A stretch of 13,118 bases of DNA from DUZB01 sp964407525 (GTDB lineage Bacteria; Desulfobacterota; DSM-4660; Desulfatiglandales; Desulfatiglandaceae): the NCBI GenBank assembly GCA_964407525.1, contig CAYOWC010000120.1, positions 1 to 13,118 of the forward strand, in the 5' to 3' direction. The notes beneath the pieces are model-generated. The model was not told the origin of the DNA. It saw only the letters and a list, made by a program, of their open reading frames with translations, and searched no databases. This document shows, one piece after another, positions 7,393 through 13,118 of this stretch. Each line of letters begins with the position of its first letter. Within the stretch, counting starts at the first letter, position 1. A program made the position numbers and the translations under genes.

Positions 7393-10300
7393 TCATCGAG
7401 TTTCACCGATAAGGATATAAGGGGCCCAGAAAAACGGGTGGTTAAAACCCCTTTTACGTAATTCTTTTTTTGCTTCATAGAGTGCATCCACAGCGTCCTT
7501 CCGTGCACAAAGTTTGGTGAAAAAGCTGATAATCAGATTGGCACTGGATTTGTCTGCCACGCTCCATAAAGTCCCCACAACGGATTGGGAACCGGCTGAT
7601 AAAAAAGCGCGTGAGAGCCCCATCATGCCTTCACCGGCGATGCGAACACCCATGCCGCTCTGACAAGCGGAAAGCACTACAGTACGAGCTCGAATATCGA
7701 GAGTCAAGATTTCAGACAGAGTCAAAAAGCCGTCTTCATGTTGGTTTCCCACCAGGGTCATCACCAGGGATGGTTCCCTAATGTTAGGAATTTGATATCC
7801 TAACAAGCCATGGGTGGCGAAGAGGATCAAATCAAACTGATCCAGTTTTGCCTCTTTGACCGCTGATTCCCTTGCCTCCTCATCCATTAGAAGCAGTGGA
7901 TTATCAAATAGACGGGCGACGGATGTGACTTCCTTTCGGGTTCCGGGAAGTGGAGCCAGCCTGAAATCTCCAACGGTAACAGTTTGAGAGGGGCCATCTT
8001 TTGAGGAGGTGACGCGTTGATCATTAAGGCTGAAAATGGGATTCCCCAACGCAAACAGTCGGTTTTTATACGGATGATGCTTCTGGAGCAGGCGTTGAAA
8101 TCGCATCACCGTTGCTGAAGGGTAGTAACTAATCCGATTACGATCAAGCATGAAGGCCAGCTCTTTGTCCGAAGGGAACGTGTGTGAGGTCATGGCCTTG
8201 TCCACTTCCAGACGAACCAACTGTACCCGCCGGTTTTGACGTCTTCCTTCCTGGGTACTATTATCGGCAATAGGACAACTCTCCCCGTATCCGACGGTAG
8301 AATAGTTGATTCCTGGCTGCCCGGCCAAGATCAGTTGATCAAGCACATGTTTTGCTCGCGCCTTTGAGAGACCACGGTTATAGGCCGCCGGTCCTTTTGA
8401 ATCGGTATGCCCTTCAATACGGAATCGTCCCCCTTTGAGAATCGGGTCACTCAAAGCCGCGATTAATTCCTGGAGCTGTAGAATGCCATCTGGTTTCAAC
8501 GTCGAAGAATCATAGGCAAAATTGATAGGGATGTTTACCGAAGGCTGGGTGCTGGGGGCGATCTCGAGCCTTCGCCTAATTATCGGGGGTTGCAGGGCCT
8601 GAAGAATGGTTGCCCGATCAACAATACCTCTTTTGTTTTGAACAGGGATGGCTTTTTTGGGAGGCACTGTTTTACCCATTGATTTAACCAGAAGGGCCTC
8701 GAAGGGAAGCAATGCCAGACACTCATCCGGTATCAGCGTCAGCCGCTCTCCTGCGGGAATGTCCTCCACCGCCTCAGAAAGCAGAATCTTAAACAGGCGG
8801 GATCCGGTTTTTGCATCGTAATCGGGGTATGGGATTTCATCGGACGTCAATGGAATACGGAAACGTTCGACCTCTTGTTCCAAAGTCTCACGGGAGACAT
8901 CAATACGGATCACTTTGAGGATTTTCCGGTCTTTGATTACAAAGGCAATAGTTTGTGGATCGGTGACCTCATACAGAATGAGAGTCTCTTGTTCTCCTGT
9001 TGCCAACTGGTCCAGGGTGACCGATCGCGGATACATCAGTGCAGCATAAACTGGATGAGTTCGGTAGAGTTGCTCAACAAAACTGTTCAATTGGCTCTCA
9101 ACCTGTTCAATATCTTTATCCAGCTGCTTAACCCTGTCATGCAGACCATCGCGAAACGCCTGTTCCCGTTTCCTGAAAAGCAGGGATAGCCTCCGGGTTA
9201 ATTGATCTTCCTCGGTTTGAAGTGTGGTAGGCAGAATGGCATGACCAATCTTGCCACGTTCGGTTAGCTGCTCCAGAAGGGTTCGGGATTTGGTCGCTTC
9301 CGACCATTTCAGTGCTTCAGCGGGGCGACCCTGGGCGAGGCGGGTCCTGATCAAACCCTCATAAGCTTCGATCCGCTTGAATCCTACGACTTCCCCCGAT
9401 AGAAAGCGTACACGGGCAGGCAACGGCAGACTGCTCCGTTGACGTTCCATCGCCATGATTGCCTGCTTAAACGAATCCGCTCCCTGGGTTGGGTTGCCCA
9501 TTTGTTCGCAGGCCAGACCAAGACCGATCAGGCAGGCCTGAATATGGTTGTTCAATCCAAGTTTTCGGGCATGTTTAAGACGTTGGGTGAATCCTTCTCG
9601 GGCTTGTTTGAAAGCACCTGTGAGCAGAAGATATCGACTTTTCCGTAGCTGATCGTTCAATTTTTCAAAGATGATCCGTGCCTGTTCCAGTTCTCCCTGT
9701 GCGAGAAGGAGATCACCTATATTAGCGTCAACGTAGCCTGCGGGGATTCCCAATTGCTGGTAGATTTCGCTGGAATGTTCAAACTGTTTGAGTGCTTCAG
9801 GCCAGTTACCCTGTTTTTGATAAACAACTCCGATGCTGTTCAGGACTTTTGCCTGCCCTTCCATGTCACGAATATCATCAAGCAGTTTCAGCGCTTCTTT
9901 ATTTCGTTCCAGTGCTCTCTGATAGTCTCCCAGGTCCTCGTGGATATTGGCGAGGTTGGCCAGCGCTCCGGCTTTGTTTCTACGATCATCAACTGCGGTA
10001 AAGTGTTTTAATACTTGCTCAAGAGTGTTGAGCGCCTGTTTATAGAGACCGATGTTTCGGAAAGCACAGGCAATATTGCCCGACACCATAAATAAGTCTG
10101 ATCTGATCAGTGGATTCGGTGCTAATCCCTTATAGATGTCATGTGCCTGTTGATAGTACTTGAGCGCCTGATAATAGTCATGCTGGCCCGACAATACATT
10201 TCCAATATTATTCAAGTTATTGGCCATATTCTGTTTTTGATCCAGACGGGTGAAAATAGCATTTACCTCCTGGTGAAGCGCCATTGCTTCATCCCACGCC

Positions 10301-10980
10301 TTCTTTTTTTCATGGAGTACACCGATGTTAGACAGAATGGTTGCTCTAGCTGACTCATCTGATATCGGAATGGATGAAAGCAGCTTTCGGTAATGGATTT
10401 GGGCTTGATCATATTGGCCCAGCACGTTGTAAACGTTGGCCAGTCCACTATGGAGTTCCGAGGAATCATCACCGGAATCCAGAGCCTTTTGATATGACTG
10501 GAGAGCCTGGTTGTTATTGTTCAGTTTATAGTGCGCCAATCCTACCGCTCTCAAAAGTTCCACATCATCCGGATTCTTATTGAGGGCGCGGAGTAGTCTG
10601 GTGAGAGCCCGATCATAGCGGCCGGTCGCAAGATCCAGTTCACCCATCTCTTTGAGAACGATTCCTACCTCGTCGGGTTCTTCAAGATCCTGGTATATCT
10701 CTAACGCCTCTTCTAGTTGGCGAAGGGCATCGTCAGTTCTGTTGATCGCCTGAAGGCCCCGGCTCAGCAGCCGGAAGAGCATTGCAGAGGCCTGATCGTT
10801 GTCCTGATCCTCCGCACGGCTCAGCGCACGTTGCCAGAAAGATACCGCTTCATCAAAACGATTGGCCTCAAAGGCATTTACCCCCTGTTGTTGCAGTGAT
10901 CTGATCGTCTCTGCATGTGCGGATCCGATGTCTGTAACTGCCCAGAACAAAAAAATAAACAATAGAAAAACAAGGCGCAT
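7393..10980 (-). CDS. Exported TPR-CHAT protease with OmpA-like peptidoglycan-binding domain inserted in the CHAT region
   Basis: 1195 residues. The signal peptide (1-23, cleavage after SAHA) indicates export. Residues about 26-510 hold roughly 13 TPR repeats (for example NNIGNVLSGQHDYYQALKYY). A helix typical of CHAT proteins follows (EATKSRTLLEQL, 561-572), then a coiled region to about 640. The CHAT region begins near 640 and includes LTLIPDECLALLPFEALLV (747-765). An OmpA C-terminal-like domain follows at about 814-925. It has FAYDSSTLKPDG, EGHTDSKG, a perfect N-x2-LS-x2-RA-x2-V-x3-L motif (868-883), and Asp860 and Arg875 at the spacing of the diaminopimelate-binding pair of OmpA. CHAT resumes with ISYYPSATVMRF (950-961) and carries His1057 (FATHGLLG), Cys1106 (LSACQSG) and HPFFWAPYILIG near the end. 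The dyad looks intact. It starts 21 bases after the beta-helix gene, with a GAGGA site, and probably shares its transcript. Domain calls are firm; peptidoglycan anchoring and protease targets are inferred. Confidence 0.93.
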   Translation of the reverse strand: MRLVFLLFIFLFWAVTDIGSAHAETIRSLQQQGVNAFEANRFDEAVSFWQRALSRAEDQDNDQASAMLFRLLSRGLQAINRTDDALRQLEEALEIYQDLEEPDEVGIVLKEMGELDLATGRYDRALTRLLRALNKNPDDVELLRAVGLAHYKLNNNNQALQSYQKALDSGDDSSELHSGLANVYNVLGQYDQAQIHYRKLLSSIPISDESARATILSNIGVLHEKKKAWDEAMALHQEVNAIFTRLDQKQNMANNLNNIGNVLSGQHDYYQALKYYQQAHDIYKGLAPNPLIRSDLFMVSGNIACAFRNIGLYKQALNTLEQVLKHFTAVDDRRNKAGALANLANIHEDLGDYQRALERNKEALKLLDDIRDMEGQAKVLNSIGVVYQKQGNWPEALKQFEHSSEIYQQLGIPAGYVDANIGDLLLAQGELEQARIIFEKLNDQLRKSRYLLLTGAFKQAREGFTQRLKHARKLGLNNHIQACLIGLGLACEQMGNPTQGADSFKQAIMAMERQRSSLPLPARVRFLSGEVVGFKRIEAYEGLIRTRLAQGRPAEALKWSEATKSRTLLEQLTERGKIGHAILPTTLQTEEDQLTRRLSLLFRKREQAFRDGLHDRVKQLDKDIEQVESQLNSFVEQLYRTHPVYAALMYPRSVTLDQLATGEQETLILYEVTDPQTIAFVIKDRKILKVIRIDVSRETLEQEVERFRIPLTSDEIPYPDYDAKTGSRLFKILLSEAVEDIPAGERLTLIPDECLALLPFEALLVKSMGKTVPPKKAIPVQNKRGIVDRATILQALQPPIIRRRLEIAPSTQPSVNIPINFAYDSSTLKPDGILQLQELIAALSDPILKGGRFRIEGHTDSKGPAAYNRGLSKARAKHVLDQLILAGQPGINYSTVGYGESCPIADNSTQEGRRQNRRVQLVRLEVDKAMTSHTFPSDKELAFMLDRNRISYYPSATVMRFQRLLQKHHPYKNRLFALGNPIFSLNDQRVTSSKDGPSQTVTVGDFRLAPLPGTRKEVTSVARLFDNPLLLMDEEARESAVKEAKLDQFDLILFATHGLLGYQIPNIREPSLVMTLVGNQHEDGFLTLSEILTLDIRARTVVLSACQSGMGVRIAGEGMMGLSRAFLSAGSQSVVGTLWSVADKSSANLIISFFTKLCARKDAVDALYEAKKELRKRGFNHPFFWAPYILIGETR

Positions 10981-10987
10981 ACCACAA

Positions 10988-10992
10988 TCCTC
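10988..10992 (-). promoter_or_regulatory. Ribosome binding site of the TPR-OmpA-CHAT gene
   Basis: GAGGA on the minus strand, seven bases before ATG 10980-10978, within the 21-base gap after the beta-helix stop. The short gap supports translation from a shared mRNA and supports this start, which gives a standard signal peptide. Confidence 0.6.
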
Positions 10993-11001
10993 AGCTTGAA
11001 A

Positions 11002-12360
11002 TTATGGTTTAACCGTTACGTTTGATTCATGCTGGTAAATATCTTTGCCATCGGGGGCATAATTTCCACTGTAAGTGGATGCCGTGATGGTATTCTCCGC
11101 GCTCGCCTGGAAACACATGATTGCACCCCCCATCTCCTGGGCGCGATTGTTCTTAAATTGATTGTCCTTCAGGGCCATCTGATTTGTGCTACGGAGCATA
11201 ATTGCACCGCCATAAGCACCCGCACCATTGCCGGAAAACAGATTCTCCATGACCAATCCAAAGGCATCGGCATTGGCATTCACGGCCCCGCCATTGTAGG
11301 TGGAATTATTGTTAAAGAAACGATTGCCTTGTATGACCGCTCGGGATTCACGGATCATCACAGCACCACCCAGATTGGCCTCATTTTGCTGCAAATCGCT
11401 GTTTGTCAAGAGCATGTTGGATTGATAGGCAACAATGACAGCCCCCCCGTCTTTACGAGCCTTATTGCTGCGGAATTGAATCTTGCCAAGAAGACCAAGT
11501 GAAAAATCTTTGACGATCGCGATGGCCCCTCCATTGCCGTCACTAATATTGCCCTCAAAAAGGCTTTCAACGATCTGGACGCCGCTAGCGGTGCGAACGA
11601 TCACCGCACCGCCATCCCCCCCACTGTGATTGTTCTTGAATATACACTCCCGCACGTTGGCCAAACCAAGACCCCAAACGGAAAGCGCGCCGCCGTTGTT
11701 CTTGGAGCGGTTGTCGCTGAATTCGCAATCCACCAAGGCTGCTCGTCCTTCACGCATGACCGACACGATGCCGCTTTCAGTACTTTGGTTTCCGATGAAT
11801 CGGGTTTTGACAAAAAGACCTTCTGAGTTTTTCAGCTCAATGCCCGGTCCATTAATACCGGAAAAAGAGGCATTTTCGATCCACGCCCTTGATTTGCGTG
11901 TCATTTTAATGCCTTGCCAACCGCTACCGGTCTTGGCTGCGCAAAATTCAACTGGTCCACGCCCTGTTACAAGAAGATTCCCTTTTTTTAATTCAAAACC
12001 GGCACCGGCATGAAACAACAGTTTGGTGCCGCCGGAAATCATCAAACCACCCCCTTTTCGGATTCTTATAATCTGTTCGATTTCATGGGTACCGGGGGAG
12101 AGGCGCATCAGGGTATCAATTCGTTCAGGAAGTTGCGAAACAGTTAGCGCTCCTGACGCAAATTGGGCTGAGAGGGCATTCATCTTTTTCCGGATTTCTG
12201 GCTCCAAGCGACTGAGGGTGTCGGGATTGATCCGGCTCTGCACCTGTTCGGCATTCATCTCATTCGCCAGAATCGATCCAGACGTAGCCCATGCCATCAA
12301 CATTGTGGATATGGTCAACAGAGGTACGAGTGAAATTTTTCTACCATATTTCATAATCAT
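11002..12360 (-). CDS. Exported right-handed parallel beta-helix protein with POMP-like GGA repeats
   Basis: 452 residues. Signal peptide about 1-33 (KYGRK, hydrophobic core, probable cleavage near SILA). Residues 34-95 are helical and polar; the rest is a beta-helix. Eight GGA(V/I/L) turns have their GG at 223, 250, 277, 305, 331, 357, 384 and 411, a strict period of 26-28. Most are preceded by an F-x2-N element (FSDN, FKNN, FEGN, FRSN, FFNN, FSGN, FKNN), the pairing seen in chlamydial polymorphic outer-membrane protein repeats and related adhesin-like beta-helices. No C-terminal autotransporter barrel is present and the protein ends soon after the last coil, so it is either secreted, periplasmic, or surface-held by another protein. 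It is the first gene of the minus-strand group, with the CHAT protease 21 bases downstream. A second ATG two codons in is a possible alternative start. Family certain; ligand and enzymatic activity (if any) unknown. Confidence 0.88.
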   Translation of the reverse strand: MIMKYGRKISLVPLLTISTMLMAWATSGSILANEMNAEQVQSRINPDTLSRLEPEIRKKMNALSAQFASGALTVSQLPERIDTLMRLSPGTHEIEQIIRIRKGGGLMISGGTKLLFHAGAGFELKKGNLLVTGRGPVEFCAAKTGSGWQGIKMTRKSRAWIENASFSGINGPGIELKNSEGLFVKTRFIGNQSTESGIVSVMREGRAALVDCEFSDNRSKNNGGALSVWGLGLANVRECIFKNNHSGGDGGAVIVRTASGVQIVESLFEGNISDGNGGAIAIVKDFSLGLLGKIQFRSNKARKDGGAVIVAYQSNMLLTNSDLQQNEANLGGAVMIRESRAVIQGNRFFNNNSTYNGGAVNANADAFGLVMENLFSGNGAGAYGGAIMLRSTNQMALKDNQFKNNRAQEMGGAIMCFQASAENTITASTYSGNYAPDGKDIYQHESNVTVKP

Positions 12361-12368
12361 TTAACCTT

Positions 12369-12375
12369 TCCTCCT
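12369..12375 (-). promoter_or_regulatory. Ribosome binding site of the beta-helix gene
   Basis: AGGAGGA on the minus strand, inside AAGGAGGAAAGG, eight bases before ATG 12360. This is the strongest Shine-Dalgarno in the window and supports the chosen start. Confidence 0.7.
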
Positions 12376-12384
12376 TCATGTTAG

Positions 12385-12413
12385 GTCATACTGTGTTTGG
12401 TGTGAGCATTCAA
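12385..12413 (-). promoter_or_regulatory. Candidate sigma70-type promoter of the minus-strand gene group
   Basis: On the minus strand TTGAAT (12413-12408) and TATGAC (12390-12385) are separated by 17 bases. Each hexamer matches four of six consensus bases, and the predicted leader to the beta-helix ATG is short. The match is modest and was picked by eye. Confidence 0.35.
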
Positions 12414-12419
12414 TTGTCT

Positions 12420-12449
12420 TGCATCACCGGTTTAACTATTGTTGATGCA
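12420..12449 (-). promoter_or_regulatory. Inverted repeat next to the candidate promoter, possible operator
   Basis: TGCATCA (12420-12426) and TGATGCA (12443-12449) are perfect 7-base arms with a 16-base spacer, ending seven bases upstream of the candidate -35. Size and position suit a dimeric transcription factor, but one instance in an intergenic region is weak evidence. Confidence 0.3.
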
Positions 12450-12475
12450 CCCGTAAAAAATCCAATGCATTCAAA

Positions 12476-12516
12476 ACACAGGCAGGCTAGTGTTTCTTTT
12501 GGGGGCTAGTCTGTGT
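12476..12516. repeat. Imperfect inverted repeat in intergenic region
   Basis: ACACAG (12476-12481) pairs with CTGTGT (12511-12516), and CTAG lies on both inner sides (12487-12490, 12506-12509). On the minus strand the arm is followed by only a few T residues, so a weak terminator or a regulatory hairpin is possible. Confidence 0.3.
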
Positions 12517-12909
12517 GGGTTTGGAAAAGTAACGAAGGCCTGTTCCCAGATGATAAACCGAGCAAATCCAGGTCGATCAGGAAGTAAATAACTAATTTTT
12601 TGAGATGATATTTTCATTTTATTCAGGCAGTATTAGAAAGAGTAGCCTACGGCAGATTTCGATAGTTTCTGTTACAAAACCAGTCCAATCGCCATTTGTT
12701 AAAGAATCAGACTACATCTCTTACCTATGGTTCTTGCGGGTTGTCAAGGGTTGTTTTTGGGGGCCTGCCTGCTTCTTGTCTATTATATGGGCGTTAAAAT
12801 GATTTTTTTAGTCCACTCGAGCCTTGGTGGAGACCCTTTTTTCTTGAAATGGACCGGTTTTTTGCTTCTTACCTTTGGAGGCCACCTTTTTTTGCCAGGC
12901 TTTTCTTGT
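12517..12909. other. Non-coding stretch without recognisable gene
   Basis: AT-rich sequence between the HAD 3' end and the regulatory region of the beta-helix gene. No frame has credible coding properties; the short plus-strand frames here lack a ribosome binding site and run antisense into the HAD gene. A TTGACA occurs on the minus strand (12747-12742) with no good -10. GCCTGCCTG at 12763-12771 is the reverse complement of CAGGCAGGC at 12479-12487. Confidence 0.5.
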
Positions 12910-13118
12910 TTAACCCGAGTCACTATTTTTTTCAAAAAGGGCTAAGAAATCATCCCAGTCACGGATTTCTGTCACATCCTTCAGAAAACTGTACTTGTCC
13001 ATGTCTGCGTCCGATGACGCAAAGGGGATCTCTTTGTTCTTTGCGTAGGTTATCCAAACCGGCTTGATTCCTGCGTCTAATGCCCCTCCTATATCCGCAT
13101 CCGGGTCATCTCCAACAA
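12910..13118 (-). CDS. HAD-superfamily hydrolase, C-terminal fragment (cut by window edge)
   Basis: Reading the minus strand from the right edge gives an open frame of about 69 codons to a TAA at 12912-12910. It begins VGDDPDADIGGALDAGIKPVW, the classical HAD C-terminal motif in which the acidic GDD...D residues coordinate Mg2+ and the AGI...W strand follows. It ends with a short variable tail (DVTEIRDWDDFLALFEKNSDSG). HAD subfamily I phosphatases (phosphoglycolate phosphatase or YjjG-type nucleotidase relatives) end this way, but the nucleophile and cap domain are outside the window, so no substrate can be given. It points toward the beta-helix gene but is separated from it by about 550 bases, so it is probably not part of that unit. 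Confidence 0.85.
   Translation of the reverse strand, partial: VGDDPDADIGGALDAGIKPVWITYAKNKEIPFASSDADMDKYSFLKDVTEIRDWDDFLALFEKNSDSG

Noticed and set aside
7393..10980. Relation to the type III-E CRISPR CHAT effector
   Set aside because: It is exported, has an OmpA insert, and no CRISPR array or Cas protein is present; only the broad CHAT family is shared.
11029..11502. Plus-strand 157-residue frame opposite the beta-helix gene
   Set aside because: It is a shadow of the repetitive beta-helix coding sequence with no start signal or family resemblance.
12479..12771. CAGGCAGGC / GCCTGCCTG distant inverted repeat as ends of a mobile element
   Set aside because: The arms are only 9 bases, low in complexity, with no transposase or target-site duplication between or beside them.
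12727..12945. Small hydrophobic plus-strand protein
   Set aside because: It has no ribosome binding site, lies in T-rich sequence that encodes hydrophobic residues by chance, and overlaps the HAD gene in antisense.
1..13118. A complete diversity-generating retroelement in this window
   Set aside because: No frame shows reverse transcriptase motifs, and no second copy of the variable tail is seen apart from the two genes. Silent-site differences between the tails also argue against a single shared template.

Overview
The window looks like an accessory, envelope-related locus from a Gram-negative bacterium. Base composition is near balanced, almost every complete product has an N-terminal export signal, and one protein carries an OmpA-like peptidoglycan-binding domain. 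Large families of TPR-CHAT, SUMF1/FGE-like and DUF4384 proteins are typical of Desulfobacterota, cyanobacteria and other developmentally complex bacteria. A deltaproteobacterial-type host is my best guess, but no marker gene fixes the taxonomy.

Layout, left to right. On the plus strand: (1) the 3' end of a CHAT (caspase-like) protease gene, cut by the window edge; (2) two tandem paralogues, FGE-A (685-3180) and FGE-B (3421-5919). Each paralogue has a signal peptide, about 550 residues of TPR-like helical hairpins bracketed by cysteines 44 residues apart, and a C-terminal SUMF1/FGE-like (C-type-lectin-type fold) domain. The duplication covers the ribosome binding site, the gene and a 3' palindrome. 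On the minus strand, convergent with the first group and transcribed right to left: (3) an exported right-handed beta-helix protein with eight GGA-type turns (12360-11002); (4) after a 21-base gap, a 1195-residue exported TPR-CHAT protease with an OmpA-like domain inserted inside the CHAT region (10980-7393); (5) an exported protein with a FlgT/LPP20-like middle and a C-terminal DUF4384 domain (7224-6019). At the right edge there is the 3' end of a HAD hydrolase gene on the minus strand (13118-12910). A roughly 550-base non-coding stretch (12361-12909) separates it from the beta-helix gene.

How the parts may work together (inference): two convergent gene groups each pair a caspase-like CHAT protease with exported partner or recognition proteins. 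The FGE-like domains lack the catalytic cysteine pair of true formylglycine-generating enzymes. They differ from each other mainly in a sharply bounded C-terminal stretch of about 120 bases, which is the position diversified in lectin-fold proteins served by diversity-generating retroelements (DGRs). No reverse transcriptase or template repeat is present in the window, and silent sites in the variable stretch also differ, so a DGR is only one of several explanations. A working model is an envelope-located recognition-plus-protease system: FGE-like or beta-helix proteins recognise something, and CHAT proteases anchored to peptidoglycan through the OmpA insert respond. Nothing in the sequence proves this. 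No rRNA, tRNA, CRISPR array, transposase or integrase was seen.
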